Numbered from the stretch's first letter, positions 17,050 through 26,959 are shown. The stretch is DNA of 43,299 nt from an uncultured Lachnospiraceae bacterium (GCA_902796005.1 CADBNF010000041.1:1-43299), one strand, 5' to 3'. Translations and numbers: made by a program. The notes: generated from the letters alone by a model not told the origin.

Positions 17050-17979
17050 TCACATGCCGGGATACAGGCCCTCTTTTCGCAGTTTCGCCAGGGCGCTTAC
17101 GACCTCCGCCTTGTCTTCCTTATAGGTAACGCCGTACCATTTTTCCTCCGTGGAAAGCACCGTTACCTTCGCCAGGTTCTCCGTCATCAGCATCTCCACC
17201 ACGGAGGGCAGGAAGTATTCGCATTTCAGGGGGTCTGCCGCTGATTCCGGGCCCAGGCTCTCCTTCAGGAAGTCCGCGAACCTTCTGTCCGCCTCCTCCA
17301 TGAACAGCGGGGTGAAGCCCCAGAAATTCATGGATACCAGGGTGCTGCCGGGCAGGGTGTTCCAGGTTTCCCCCTCATCCTCCGTCCAGGCAATGCCTCC
17401 GTCCCGTTTCTCGATGCGGGTGCGCTCCGTAATCTCCGCCAGTTCACCGTTTTCATCCATCCGGCAGATGCCCCTGGCCACATGGCCGTTCTCCGTCACG
17501 GTATTTTCCAGGCGGTAGCCCACCATGGCAAAGGCAGCCTTTCCCGACGCATCCGCTTCGGTATTTGTCAGGAAATCGAAAATGGTTTCAAAGGGCGAAA
17601 TACCGTAGTAGTCGTCCGCGTTAATCACCACGAAGCTGCGGTTGTTCAGAAGATGCCGGGCGGCACGCACCGCGTGGGCCGTTCCCCAGGGCTTGACCCT
17701 TCCCTCCGGCACGGTAAAGCCTTCGGGAATATCCGCCAGATCCTGGTAGGCAAACTGATAACGGATGCCTGTCAGGCGGTCCGTAATCCTTTCCCTGAAA
17801 TCCGCCTCATGCTCCTTGCGGATGATGAAGATAACCTCCTCAAAGCCCGCCTTTTTCGCCGCGTACAGGGAATAATCCAGGATGACGTTGCCCCGGTCAT
17901 CCACCGGGTCCATCTGCTTTAAGCCGCCGTACCGGCTTCCCATGCCGGCCGCCATAATCAGAAGTACCGGTTTGTCCAT
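17050..17979 (-). CDS. Sugar-nucleotide-type nucleotidyltransferase
   Basis: This is a 309-residue cytosolic enzyme of the NTP_transferase family. The N-terminal nucleotide loop MAAGMGSRYGGLKQM (from residue 9) and INADDYYGISPFE, holding the metal-binding Asp, are clear. The substrate is unknown; relatives activate sugar phosphates or similar headgroups. Its ATG overlaps the ABC-F stop by one base (TGATG). It follows an LTA-synthase-like gene two places upstream, so a role in making envelope polymers is a reasonable guess. A long inverted repeat lies after it. Confidence 0.82.
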   Translation of the reverse strand: MDKPVLLIMAAGMGSRYGGLKQMDPVDDRGNVILDYSLYAAKKAGFEEVIFIIRKEHEADFRERITDRLTGIRYQFAYQDLADIPEGFTVPEGRVKPWGTAHAVRAARHLLNNRSFVVINADDYYGISPFETIFDFLTNTEADASGKAAFAMVGYRLENTVTENGHVARGICRMDENGELAEITERTRIEKRDGGIAWTEDEGETWNTLPGSTLVSMNFWGFTPLFMEEADRRFADFLKESLGPESAADPLKCEYFLPSVVEMLMTENLAKVTVLSTEEKWYGVTYKEDKAEVVSALAKLRKEGLYPGM

Positions 17980-19619
17980 CAGTTGTCCTCCGCTTCGGAT
18001 TCGGTCAGGGTGTAAACCTGACGTTTTCTCGCGGCCTCATCCGCCGCCAGGTATTCGTCATAGGTGGTAATCTTGTCAATCAGCTGTCCGTCGTGGGTAA
18101 ACTCCATGATCCGGTTGGCCGTGGTCTGTACGAACTGGTGGTCATGGCAGGTGAACAGCTCCACACCGGGGAATTTGATAAGTCCGTTGTTCAGCGCGGT
18201 GATACTTTCCATGTCCAGATGGTTGGTGGGCTCGTCCAGGATCAGTACATTTGCCCCGGAAATCATCATTTTTGAGAGCATGCAGCGCACTCTCTCGCCG
18301 CCGGAGAGGACGCTGACCTTCTTCACGCCGTCTTCACCGGCAAAAAGCATTCTCCCCAGGAAGCCCCGGACGTAGGTGACGTCCTTGTTCTCGGAATACT
18401 GGGTCAGCCATTCCGCGATGTTCAGGTCGGAGGTGAATTCCTTGGTATTGTCCTTGGGGAAATAGGCCTGGGTGGTGGTCACGCCCCACTTGTAATAGCC
18501 TTCATCCGGCTCCTCCTCGCCGGTGATGATCTTGAAGAACATGGTGGCCGCCTGTTCGTTGCCGCCCACGAAGGCCACCTTATCCTCCCGCCTTAAGGTG
18601 AAGGAAATATTGTCAATGACCTTCACGCCGTCCACGGTTTTGGACAGGTTCTCCACCATCAGCACCTCATTGCCGATGGAGCGGTTGGGCCGGAAATCAA
18701 TATAGGGGTATTTCCGGCTGGAGGGCTTGATTTCCTCCAGCTGGATTTTCTCCAGGGCTCTCTTTCTGGAGGTCGCCTGCTTGGATTTGGAAGCGTTGGC
18801 GGAGAAACGGGAAATGAATTCCTGCAGCTCCTTGATCTTCTCTTCCTTCTTCTTGTTGGCTTCCTTCATCTGCTTGACCAGCAGCTGGCTGGATTCAAAC
18901 CAGAAATCATAGTTGCCGGCGTACAGCTGGATCTTGCCGTAGTCGATATCCGCAATCTGGGTGCAGACCTTGTTCAGGAAATAACGGTCGTGGCTGACCA
19001 CGATCACCGTGTTTTCGAAATTGATGAGGAACTCCTCCAGCCAGGCAATGGCGTCCAGGTCCAGGTGGTTGGTGGGCTCGTCCAGGAGAAGGATGTCGGG
19101 ATTGCCGAACAGGGCCCTGGCCAGCAGCACCTTTACCTTCTGGGAACCGGTGAGATCCCCCATCAGGGCATAATGGTATTCGCTTTCGATACCCAGGCCG
19201 TTTAAGAGGGTCTCAGCGTCAGATTCCGCCTCCCAACCGTTCATTTCCGCAAATTCCGCCTCCAGCTCACTGGCCCGGATACCGTCCTCCTCGGTAAAAT
19301 CCTCCTTCATGTAGAGAGCATCCTTTTCGTTGCGCACCTCATACAGCCGGGGATTGCCGCAGATAACCGTATCCATGACGGTCTGGTCATCGTATTTGAA
19401 ATGGTCCTGCTCCAGGAAGGAAAGCCGGTCGCCGGGGGTGATGATGACCTCCCCCTTGGTGGGCTCCAGCTGACCGGAAAGGATACGCAGGAACGTGGAT
19501 TTGCCTGCGCCGTTGGCGCCGATCACACCGTAGCAGTTTCCTTCGGAAAATTTAATGTTAACGTCCTCAAAGAGGGCTTTCTTTCCCACTCTCAGGGTAA
19601 TATTGCTCGCAGCAATCAT
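17979..19619 (-). CDS. ABC-F ATPase with degenerate second P-loop
   Basis: This 546-residue soluble tandem ATPase resembles the YkpA/YbiT branch of ABC-F ribosome-associated proteins. The first half is intact: GANGAGKS 34-41, LTGSQ 156-160, LLLDEPTNHLD about 177-187. A charged linker with a basic cluster (about 250-295) follows. In the second half LSGGE (438-442) and LDEPTNHLD (461-469) are intact, but the Walker A loop reads VGGNEQAATM (351-360), with Ala where the Gly-Lys pair should be. The frame is open 32 codons further upstream. ATG at 19619 is chosen because AAAGGAGG lies six bases before it and the protein begins there as its relatives do. Confidence 0.9.
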   Translation of the reverse strand: MIAASNITLRVGKKALFEDVNIKFSEGNCYGVIGANGAGKSTFLRILSGQLEPTKGEVIITPGDRLSFLEQDHFKYDDQTVMDTVICGNPRLYEVRNEKDALYMKEDFTEEDGIRASELEAEFAEMNGWEAESDAETLLNGLGIESEYHYALMGDLTGSQKVKVLLARALFGNPDILLLDEPTNHLDLDAIAWLEEFLINFENTVIVVSHDRYFLNKVCTQIADIDYGKIQLYAGNYDFWFESSQLLVKQMKEANKKKEEKIKELQEFISRFSANASKSKQATSRKRALEKIQLEEIKPSSRKYPYIDFRPNRSIGNEVLMVENLSKTVDGVKVIDNISFTLRREDKVAFVGGNEQAATMFFKIITGEEEPDEGYYKWGVTTTQAYFPKDNTKEFTSDLNIAEWLTQYSENKDVTYVRGFLGRMLFAGEDGVKKVSVLSGGERVRCMLSKMMISGANVLILDEPTNHLDMESITALNNGLIKFPGVELFTCHDHQFVQTTANRIMEFTHDGQLIDKITTYDEYLAADEAARKRQVYTLTESEAEDN

Positions 19620-19632
19620 GGGCTTCCTCCTT

Positions 19633-21696
19633 TTATTCTGTCCGGAAGAACCAGTCGATTCTTCGGGACTTCTCCACAAGATTGTTGTACTGAATGCATT
19701 CGTACTGCCGGACAAGCTCCTTCGTCTCCGCGTCCGCGTCCCTCCAGGAGGTAACGGTACCGTCGGGCAGTATGCAGCACTTGCTGTTCATGGCCATGAT
19801 TTTCTCATGGAGCATCTGCAGATACTGCTGGTAGGGCGTCAGCTCCACGCCGGAAAGCTCCAGGGTCGTAACCCCCAGGAAATTCAGGCTGGTTACCAGA
19901 TCCTCCTCTTCCGGGATGTCATAATTGGCCCAGATAAAGAAGGGGGTGGCATACAGCTTCTGCTGCTCGGCAAGGGGCAGCTTGTCCACCGGCGTACCGC
20001 CGGCCACAAAGGTCTCGAATTCCTCGCTCATGGTCGGATAATGGTCCCCGAACATGACAATCAGTGTGGGCTCGTCACAGTCTCTGAAGTATTCTATCAG
20101 ATACTCCAGTGCCTTGTCACTGATTCTTAAGAGAGAAAGATACCGGTCCGCTGCGTCATCGTCGAAATCTTCCACAAAGACTTCCTTGTTGAAGCTGTCG
20201 GAGAAATACCCGCCATGGTTCTGCATGGTTACGTCGAAGAGGAAGAGGCTGTCGCCGGGATTCTCCTTGGCTTCCACGACCTCGATGATCTTCCGGTAAT
20301 TGGCCTTATCGGAAACATGGCCGCGGATCCGTTCATAGCTGCTGTCAAAATCGTCAATGGTAATGAATTCGTCAAAATCCAGGAAGCCGTAGGCCGCATT
20401 CCGGTTCCAGTTCGTCCCCTTGTTGGGATGCATGGCCACGGCCCGGTAGCCCTGGCTTTTCAGGGTGGAAACCATGGAATACTGGCTGTGGGTGAAATAG
20501 CTGACGTAGGGCACCATGCCCGCGTACTGCTTCACGGAATTGCCGGTCAGGAATTCGTATTCCGATTTGGAGGTGCCGCCGCCCTTGATGCTGACCAGGG
20601 TGTGGCCCTTGATGGTATCCTCCTCCATGGCGTCGTAATACTCCATGTAGGGCATGGTGGTTTCAAAATCGCCGAAATACCGGTAATCCGCCCAGGTCTC
20701 GTTCATGATGCAGATGATGTTCACCGGCCGGGTTTCCCCGGTAAGGGGTTCGTAGGATTTCACCCAATCCTCGTATTCCTCCCGGCTTTCCCGGGCGTAT
20801 TTCTCCGTTGCCTGCACGGAATACCCCTCGGGCGGCCTGGTTTTCATGAATTTCGTAACACAGAAAAAGCCCACGGTGGTGCCGCAGGATTTGTAGGTCT
20901 TAATGGGCGCCCAGAGGTCGGTGGTGATGCCCAGCGCCGTATTCCAGCCGGTGTTGAAGAGCACAAAATAGCCGATGAGCATCAGTCCCGCCGCTGCCCC
21001 GCGCAGGGCAAGCCGGGGTGCCTTCCGGTGGCAGAACTGCCAGTCCGGCACATGCAGGTAGATGCCCATAAGGGCCAGCGCCGCCGTCAGCATGTCCGTC
21101 ACCTGCCAGGTGATGGGGAAGGTATAGCCGCCGGCCATCCGGACAGCCGTACCGAAGCTGTACAGGTCGATAAACTGGAAGGGCTCTCCCCTGCAGGAGT
21201 AGACGAAGCAGAAAATCAGGCTCATCACCGTGAAGAAGACGGTGATGGTATACACCGCCTTCCGGTAGCTGTTGTAGAAAAGCATCAGGATAAAGGTCAT
21301 GATGCTGATGCCGGCCACATTGACGAGCATCATCCAGGGCTTCATCTGCCACAGGTCCGGATTGTTGATCATCTCCATGACCAGGAAGCAGAAGCAGGAA
21401 TTCAGCGCCATCAGGATAAACTGCGGCACGCCTATCGGCTTCCTTGCCTCCTTGCCCCCGTAGGGCTTTCGGATGATGTGGCTCCATCTCCAGTAACACA
21501 GGAAGATGGAGAAGGGAAGAAACACCGATACGGCAATGCCGAAGGGCAGCTGCAGGGCATTTACCTCCTCCTCCGGTGTAAATACGGTTTTTAAATTGGA
21601 CAAAAAGAAATAAGCTGTGCCTCCCCAGTAGATCAGCCACCAGATAAAGTAAACCCATCCCTTCGGTTTGCTCAGCTTATATCTTACAACATGCAT
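19633..21696 (-). CDS. LTA-synthase-like membrane sulfatase/phosphotransferase
   Basis: This is a 687-residue protein with about seven hydrophobic helices in residues 12-285 and an outer sulfatase-fold domain from about 323. Active-site features of the LtaS/MdoB group are visible: metal-binding NE at 332-333, nucleophile T375 in GGGTSKSE, H494 in MQNHGGY and GDH at 550-552. Such enzymes transfer glycerol-phosphate or phosphoethanolamine groups to envelope polymers or lipids; which one is not clear. The gene follows serA by 29 bases with a GGAGG site and precedes the ABC-F gene by 13 bases. Confidence 0.88.
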   Translation of the reverse strand: MHVVRYKLSKPKGWVYFIWWLIYWGGTAYFFLSNLKTVFTPEEEVNALQLPFGIAVSVFLPFSIFLCYWRWSHIIRKPYGGKEARKPIGVPQFILMALNSCFCFLVMEMINNPDLWQMKPWMMLVNVAGISIMTFILMLFYNSYRKAVYTITVFFTVMSLIFCFVYSCRGEPFQFIDLYSFGTAVRMAGGYTFPITWQVTDMLTAALALMGIYLHVPDWQFCHRKAPRLALRGAAAGLMLIGYFVLFNTGWNTALGITTDLWAPIKTYKSCGTTVGFFCVTKFMKTRPPEGYSVQATEKYARESREEYEDWVKSYEPLTGETRPVNIICIMNETWADYRYFGDFETTMPYMEYYDAMEEDTIKGHTLVSIKGGGTSKSEYEFLTGNSVKQYAGMVPYVSYFTHSQYSMVSTLKSQGYRAVAMHPNKGTNWNRNAAYGFLDFDEFITIDDFDSSYERIRGHVSDKANYRKIIEVVEAKENPGDSLFLFDVTMQNHGGYFSDSFNKEVFVEDFDDDAADRYLSLLRISDKALEYLIEYFRDCDEPTLIVMFGDHYPTMSEEFETFVAGGTPVDKLPLAEQQKLYATPFFIWANYDIPEEEDLVTSLNFLGVTTLELSGVELTPYQQYLQMLHEKIMAMNSKCCILPDGTVTSWRDADAETKELVRQYECIQYNNLVEKSRRIDWFFRTE

Positions 21697-21725
21697 GAAT
21701 TCTCAGCCTCCAATAATAACGGATT

Positions 21726-22889
21726 TTACTTTACTACCCTCACCCGGATAACACCGTTCGTCTCCCTCAGACGGCTGACGATGCTGTCTGTGGCAGGACT
21801 TTCCAGATCCAGAAGCGTATACGCATAATCTCCGCGGCTTTTATTGGTCATGTTGGCAATATTTACATTTTCCCCTGCGATGATGGCCGTAAACTGGCCG
21901 ATCATATTGACCACGTTCCTGTGCAGGATGGCGATGCGGGAAGCAGAGGTACACTTGCCCAGATCACAATTCGGATAATTCACGGAATTGCGGATATTGC
22001 CGTTTTCCAGGTAATCCATGATTTCGTTCACTGCCATCACTGCGCAGTTGTCCTCGGATTCCTCCGTGGAAGCGCCCAGATGGGGCGTCACCAGGGTGTT
22101 CGGTGCGGAAGCAACGGTGGGATTGGCGAAATCCGTCACGTATTTTGCCACCTTGCCGGTCTTTAAGGCCCGGACCATGGCTTCCTCGTCCACCAGGAGG
22201 TCCCTGGCCAGGTTCAGGAAGACCACGCCGGTCTTCATGGAATCGATGGCCGCCGCGTCCACCATGTTCTTCGTGCTGTCGGTCAGGGGCACGTGAATGG
22301 TGATGAAATCGCATTCCCGGTAAATCTCGGTGACATCCTGGATATGGTGGATGGACCGGGAAAGGTTCCAGGCCGCGTCCACGGAAATAAAGGGATCGTA
22401 GCCATAGACGTCCATGCCCAGGTGGGTCGCGCAGTTGGCCACCATCTGGCCGATATAGCCCAGGCCGATGATGCCAAGCTTCTTGCCGGAGATTTCCCGG
22501 CCGGCAAACTGCTTCTTGGCCGCTTCCGCGCTCTTGTCTATCTCCTTGTCGTCGGCGTGCTCCTTTACCCAGTTCATGCCGCCCACGATGTCACGGCTGG
22601 CCAGCAGCATGCCTGCCAGCACCAGCTCCTTAACGCCGTTGGCATTGGCGCCGGGGGTATTGAACACCACGATGCCCTCTTCGGCGCACCGCTCCACGGG
22701 AATATTGTTCACGCCTGCGCCGGCTCTTGCGATGCAGGCCAGCTTGTCGGAAAAGATCAGATCGTGCATCTTTGCGGAACGCACCAGCACCGCATCCGCA
22801 TCGTCCATATTACGGGCAAATTCATAATCTTCGGTAAATTTATTCAGGCCGACCCCGGCGATGGGGTTTAAGCAGCTGTATTTGTACAT
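21726..22889 (-). CDS. serA: D-3-phosphoglycerate dehydrogenase
   Basis: This 387-residue enzyme carries out the first step of serine synthesis, oxidising 3-phosphoglycerate to 3-phosphohydroxypyruvate with NAD. The NAD loop GLGYIG is at 142-147. The acid-base His lies in VTPHLGASTEESEDN. A C-terminal ACT domain (about 315-387) probably mediates serine feedback. The protein is the short SerA form. Its ATG overlaps the serC stop by one base (TAATG), so steps one and two of the pathway are coupled. No serB is seen in the window. Confidence 0.94.
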   Translation of the reverse strand: MYKYSCLNPIAGVGLNKFTEDYEFARNMDDADAVLVRSAKMHDLIFSDKLACIARAGAGVNNIPVERCAEEGIVVFNTPGANANGVKELVLAGMLLASRDIVGGMNWVKEHADDKEIDKSAEAAKKQFAGREISGKKLGIIGLGYIGQMVANCATHLGMDVYGYDPFISVDAAWNLSRSIHHIQDVTEIYRECDFITIHVPLTDSTKNMVDAAAIDSMKTGVVFLNLARDLLVDEEAMVRALKTGKVAKYVTDFANPTVASAPNTLVTPHLGASTEESEDNCAVMAVNEIMDYLENGNIRNSVNYPNCDLGKCTSASRIAILHRNVVNMIGQFTAIIAGENVNIANMTNKSRGDYAYTLLDLESPATDSIVSRLRETNGVIRVRVVK

Positions 22890-23971
22890 TACAGGTTCTC
22901 CTCCTCAAACTTCTTCATGAAGGCAACCAGGGCTTCAACGCCTTCGTAGGGCATGGCGTTGTAAATACTGGCACGCATGCCGCCCACGGTTCTGTGGCCT
23001 TTCAGGTTCTCCAGGCCCGCCGCGGTGGCTTCCTTTACGAATTTCGCATCCAGATCCTTGTCTCCGGTCACGAAGGGAACGTTCATCAGGGAACGGTCTT
23101 CCTTCACAACAGTGCCCCTGAAAAGCTTTGAGGCATCCAGGTAATCGTAAAGCAGCTTCGCCTTCTTTTCGTTCCTCTCCTTCATCACGGACAGGCCGCC
23201 CATCTTCTTCAGCCATTTGAAGACCTTGCCGCAGATATAGATGCAGTAGCAGTTGGGCGTATTGTACATGGAGCCGTTGTCCGCCTGGGTCTTGTACTTC
23301 ATCATGGTGGGGGTGCCGGGAAGCACGTCATCGGTGATGAGGTCCTTGCGCACGATGGCGATAACCATGCCCGCCGGGCCGATGTTCTTCTGCACGCCGC
23401 CGTATACAACGCCGTACTTCGTTACATCCAGGGGCTCGGAAAGGAAACAGGAGGAAACATCGGATACCAGGAGTTTGCCCTTGGTGTTGGGCAGCTTCCA
23501 GTATTTCGTGCCGTAGATGGTATTGTTCTCGCAGATATATACATAGTCCGCCTCCGGGGAAACCGGAAGATCAGAGCAGTCCGGGATATAGGAGAAGGTT
23601 TTGTCCTCGGAGGAAGCCAGCTTGTTGGCCTTTCCGAAAAGGGCAGCCTCCTGCCAGGCCTTCTTCGCCCACTGACCGGTAATGATATAATCCGCCACAC
23701 GGTTCTTCATCAGGTTCATGGGAACAGCGGCGAACTGCAGTGAACCGCCGCCCTGCAGGAACAGTACGGAGTAGTCATCGGAGATGCCCACCAGATCACG
23801 GAAATCGGCTTCCGCCTCCTGGATGATGTCGTCAAACATCTTTGAACGGTGGCTCATCTCCATAACGGACATGCCGCAGCCGCGGTAATCCATCATTTCT
23901 TCCTGTGCTTCAAGCAGCACTTCCTCGGGCAACACTGCGGGTCCTGCAGAAAAATTATACACTCTGCTCAT
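22889..23971 (-). CDS. serC: Phosphoserine aminotransferase
   Basis: This 360-residue PLP enzyme converts 3-phosphohydroxypyruvate and glutamate to phosphoserine. The start VYNFSAGPAVLPEEVL is diagnostic, as is the phosphate-binding QGGGSLQF near 73-80. The PLP lysine is K195 in GGVQKNIGPAG. Length is typical. It is first in a unit with serA, reads from a consensus promoter about 70 bases upstream, and the ATG follows AAGGAG. Confidence 0.96.
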   Translation of the reverse strand: MSRVYNFSAGPAVLPEEVLLEAQEEMMDYRGCGMSVMEMSHRSKMFDDIIQEAEADFRDLVGISDDYSVLFLQGGGSLQFAAVPMNLMKNRVADYIITGQWAKKAWQEAALFGKANKLASSEDKTFSYIPDCSDLPVSPEADYVYICENNTIYGTKYWKLPNTKGKLLVSDVSSCFLSEPLDVTKYGVVYGGVQKNIGPAGMVIAIVRKDLITDDVLPGTPTMMKYKTQADNGSMYNTPNCYCIYICGKVFKWLKKMGGLSVMKERNEKKAKLLYDYLDASKLFRGTVVKEDRSLMNVPFVTGDKDLDAKFVKEATAAGLENLKGHRTVGGMRASIYNAMPYEGVEALVAFMKKFEEENL

Positions 23972-24043
23972 CTTTTACTCCTTCATTCAGCAATCGGACC
24001 GGAAAAGCGGCCGAACCGCCGGTACGAAAATATTTTAGACTGT

Positions 24044-24073
24044 ATCATACTCTCCGTACCTGCATGATGTCAA
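24044..24073 (-). promoter_or_regulatory. Sigma-A promoter of serC-serA
   Basis: On the minus strand TTGACA (24068-24073) and TATGAT (24044-24049) are 18 bases apart. The 60-base leader carries a small GC hairpin (GCGG-TTCG-GCCGC) followed by TTTT, which might attenuate transcription, though it is short. A GTGAA-AA-TTCAC inverted repeat lies just upstream of the -35 box (24083-24094). Confidence 0.82.
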
Positions 24074-24150
24074 TAATTATTCGTGAAAATTCACAGATTT
24101 ACCGGGAAATTTTCGGTTATTCTCCCTTTCTATGCAGGGGTATTCCGGTT

Positions 24151-25827
24151 TCAGTGGTTTTCCAGGTCTGAGGCGTCGAAGACGGTCAGGTTGGCCTTGC
24201 CGGCGGGAACCATGGGGAATACCTTGTCGTCGAAGTCGATCATGGCCTCGATAAATACGGGGCCTTCCGCCGCAAGGGCCTTCTTCAGGGCTTCGGAGAA
24301 CTCCTCCCTGGTGGTCGCCCGGTAACCGGTAACGCCGAGGCCTTCCGCCACCTTGACAAAGTCCACATTGTCCGTGAATACGGTCTGGGAATATCTTTCG
24401 CCGTAGAACAGCTCCTGCCACTGGTGCACCATGCCCAGCACCCGGTTGTCGATGACAATCTCGATGATGTGCACATTGTTCCGGGAGGCGGTGGCCAGCT
24501 CGTTCATGTTCATACGGAAGCAGCCGTCTCCGGCAATGTTGATAACGGTTTTGTCCGGACGGCCGAATCTTGCCCCGATGGCCGCGCCGAGGCCGAAGCC
24601 CATGGTGCCCAGGCCGCCGGAGGTCAGAAGGGTCCGGGGTTCGGTATATTTGTAGAACTGGGCTGCCCACATCTGGTGCTGGCCCACGTCGGTGCAGATG
24701 ATGGCTTCGCCCTTTGTCTGCCGGTATGCCTCCTCCACAACGAAGGGGCCGGAAAGCTTATCTTCGGGAACCACAAGGGGGCTCTTCTCCATCATGGCCT
24801 GAATCTCCTCGTCCCAGGCCGGGTTTTCATGCTGCTTAACCATGGGATTGAGAAGCTTCAGCACTTCCTTCACATCGCCGGTTACCGCGCAGTCCACCTG
24901 CACGTTCTTGTTGATTTCCGCTTCGTCGATGTCAATCTGGAGAATCTTCGCCTGGTTGGCAAAGGTCTCCACGTCGCCTACGCACCGGTCGGAGAACCGG
25001 GAACCCAGAACGATCAGGAGGTCGCACTTATACATGCCCAGGTTGGCGGTTTTCGTTCCGTGCATGCCCAGCATGCCGGTGTATCTGGGATCGGTGCCCG
25101 GGAATACGCCCTTGCCCATCAGGGAATCGCAGACGAAGGCGCCGGTCAGCTTCTGGAGGGTACGCACCTCTTCCGCCGCATCTGCGCAGACACAGCCGCC
25201 GCCCACGAACATGAAGGGCTTTCTGCTGGCGTTGATCATCTCCGCAGCGGCCTTCAGGTCCGCTTCACAGATGGTTTCCGTGGTCGGAGGGATAACCTCC
25301 GGCTCCACGTAGGTGTATTCGCATTCCGCCGCGGTAACGTCCTTGGTGACGTCCACCAGCACCGGGCCCTTGCGGCCGGTCTGGGCGATACGGAAGGCTT
25401 TGCGGATGGTAGGCGCCAGGTCTTCCACGTTCTTCACGATGATGCTGTATTTGGTAATGGGCATGGTTACGCCCACAATATCCATCTCCTGGAATCCGTC
25501 CTTGCCCAGGGCGGTGCTTCCCACGTTGGCGGTGATGGCCACCACGGGAATGGAGTCCATGTTGGCGGTGGCAATACCGGTAACCAGGTTGGAGGCGCCG
25601 GGGCCTGAGGTAGCCATGCAGACACCCACTTTGCCGGTGGCCCGGGCATATCCGTCTGCGGCATGCGCCGCGCCCTGCTCGTGGGAGGTCAGGATATGAT
25701 GAATCTCCGGGGTGCTGTAAAGGGCGTCATAGACGTTCAGAATGGTTCCTCCGGGGTAACCGAAAACCGTATCCACCTTCTGCTCTTTGAGACATTCCAT
25801 GATGATCTGAGAACCGTTTAATTTCAT
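24151..25827 (-). CDS. ilvB: Acetolactate synthase large (catalytic) subunit
   Basis: This 558-residue thiamine-diphosphate enzyme condenses pyruvate with pyruvate or 2-oxobutyrate, the first common step of valine, leucine and isoleucine synthesis. The catalytic Glu is E50 (SHEQGAAHAADGY), the cofactor motif GDG is at 433-435, and VHQWQELFYGERYS (from 467) is typical of biosynthetic AHAS rather than catabolic ALS. The start used is ATG 25827 with AGGGAG before it; a further six codons upstream are open. No small regulatory subunit gene (ilvN/ilvH) adjoins it. It follows leuB by 27 bases. Confidence 0.94.
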   Translation of the reverse strand: MKLNGSQIIMECLKEQKVDTVFGYPGGTILNVYDALYSTPEIHHILTSHEQGAAHAADGYARATGKVGVCMATSGPGASNLVTGIATANMDSIPVVAITANVGSTALGKDGFQEMDIVGVTMPITKYSIIVKNVEDLAPTIRKAFRIAQTGRKGPVLVDVTKDVTAAECEYTYVEPEVIPPTTETICEADLKAAAEMINASRKPFMFVGGGCVCADAAEEVRTLQKLTGAFVCDSLMGKGVFPGTDPRYTGMLGMHGTKTANLGMYKCDLLIVLGSRFSDRCVGDVETFANQAKILQIDIDEAEINKNVQVDCAVTGDVKEVLKLLNPMVKQHENPAWDEEIQAMMEKSPLVVPEDKLSGPFVVEEAYRQTKGEAIICTDVGQHQMWAAQFYKYTEPRTLLTSGGLGTMGFGLGAAIGARFGRPDKTVINIAGDGCFRMNMNELATASRNNVHIIEIVIDNRVLGMVHQWQELFYGERYSQTVFTDNVDFVKVAEGLGVTGYRATTREEFSEALKKALAAEGPVFIEAMIDFDDKVFPMVPAGKANLTVFDASDLENH

Positions 25828-25854
25828 TTTCTTTCTCCCTTGCATACCTTCCGT

Positions 25855-26940
25855 TTATCTTAATCTTTCGGCAATCAGGCTGCCCATTCTGTCCGTGGAT
25901 ACCTTTTCGCAGCCCTCGGACCAGATATCCGCCGTGCGGTAACCCTCTTTCAATACCTGCTCCACTGCCTTTTCAATGGCGTCCGCCGCTTCGTCCCTGT
26001 CCAGGGAGAACCGCAGCATCATGGCCGCAGAAAGGATGGTGGCGATGGGGTTGGCGATGTTTTTCCCCGCGATATCCGGCGCGGAACCGTGGCTGGGTTC
26101 ATACAGGCCGAATTTCGTCTCATTCAGGGAAGCGGAGGAAAGCATGCCTATGGACCCGGTGGTCATGCTGGCTTCATCGGAAAGGATGTCGCCGAACATA
26201 TTTTCGGTCAGAATGACGTCAAACTGGCCGGGGTTCATCACCAGCTGCATGGCGCAGTTGTCCACCAGCATATGCTCCAGGGTGACCTCCGGATAATCGG
26301 CAGCCACCTCTTCCACCACAGCCCGCCACAGGCGGGAGGAATCCAGCACATTGGCCTTGTCCACGCTGGTCACCTTTTTCCGGCGCTTCATGGCGATATC
26401 AAAGGCCTTCACCGCAATCCTGCGGATTTCTTCTTCATTGTAGGTCAGGGTATCCACCGCGGTACGAAGTCCGTTCACCGTCTCCGTATACCGTTTTCCG
26501 AAATACAGGCCGCCGGTCAGCTCCCTGACGATGATCATGTCAAAGCCGTTTTCCGTCATGGCGGGCTTTAGGGGACAGGCGTCCTTGAGCTCGTCATACA
26601 GGTAGGCAGGCCGTAAATTTGCAAATAAATTCAGCGCCTTGCGGATGCCCAGAAGTCCGGCTTCGGGTCTTTTGTCCGCCGGCAGCTGATACCAGGGAGA
26701 GGTCTTCGCGTCTCCGCCGATGGAGCCCATCAGCACGGCTTCGCAGGCCTTTGCCTTTTCAACCGTCTCCTCCGTCAGGGGAAGTCCCGTGGCATCGATG
26801 GACGCGCCGCCCAAAAGCAGCTTTTCGAAGTCCAGGGTAAATCCGTATTTATCCGCGGCAGCCAGAAGCACCTTCTCCGCTTCCGCAACAATCTCAGGTC
26901 CGATGCCGTCGCCGGGAATCAATCCAATCTTTATCGCCAT
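25855..26940 (-). CDS. leuB: 3-isopropylmalate dehydrogenase
   Basis: This 361-residue NAD-dependent enzyme carries out the third step of leucine synthesis. It opens with [10 protein letters not shown] (8-17) and contains [12 protein letters not shown], the VDKANVL lysine segment and [18 protein letters not shown], all LeuB signatures. It is distinguished from isocitrate dehydrogenase by length and the RELTGG-YFG segment. leuA, leuC and leuD are not in the window. The ATG follows CGGAGGTAATAT. It is followed by ilvB, so the pair forms a branched-chain synthesis unit. Confidence 0.95.
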   Translation of the reverse strand: MAIKIGLIPGDGIGPEIVAEAEKVLLAAADKYGFTLDFEKLLLGGASIDATGLPLTEETVEKAKACEAVLMGSIGGDAKTSPWYQLPADKRPEAGLLGIRKALNLFANLRPAYLYDELKDACPLKPAMTENGFDMIIVRELTGGLYFGKRYTETVNGLRTAVDTLTYNEEEIRRIAVKAFDIAMKRRKKVTSVDKANVLDSSRLWRAVVEEVAADYPEVTLEHMLVDNCAMQLVMNPGQFDVILTENMFGDILSDEASMTTGSIGMLSSASLNETKFGLYEPSHGSAPDIAGKNIANPIATILSAAMMLRFSLDRDEAADAIEKAVEQVLKEGYRTADIWSEGCEKVSTDRMGSLIAERLR

Positions 26941-26959
26941 ATATTACCTCCGATATGTA

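Noticed and set aside
19620-19715. 32 extra N-terminal codons for the ABC-F protein
   Set aside because: They overlap the LTA-synthase-like gene and contain no conserved sequence. ATG 19619 has an ideal ribosome site.
23972-24150. T-box or other riboswitch before serC
   Set aside because: The transcript leader after the promoter is only about 65 bases and has no T-box or specifier-like sequence.
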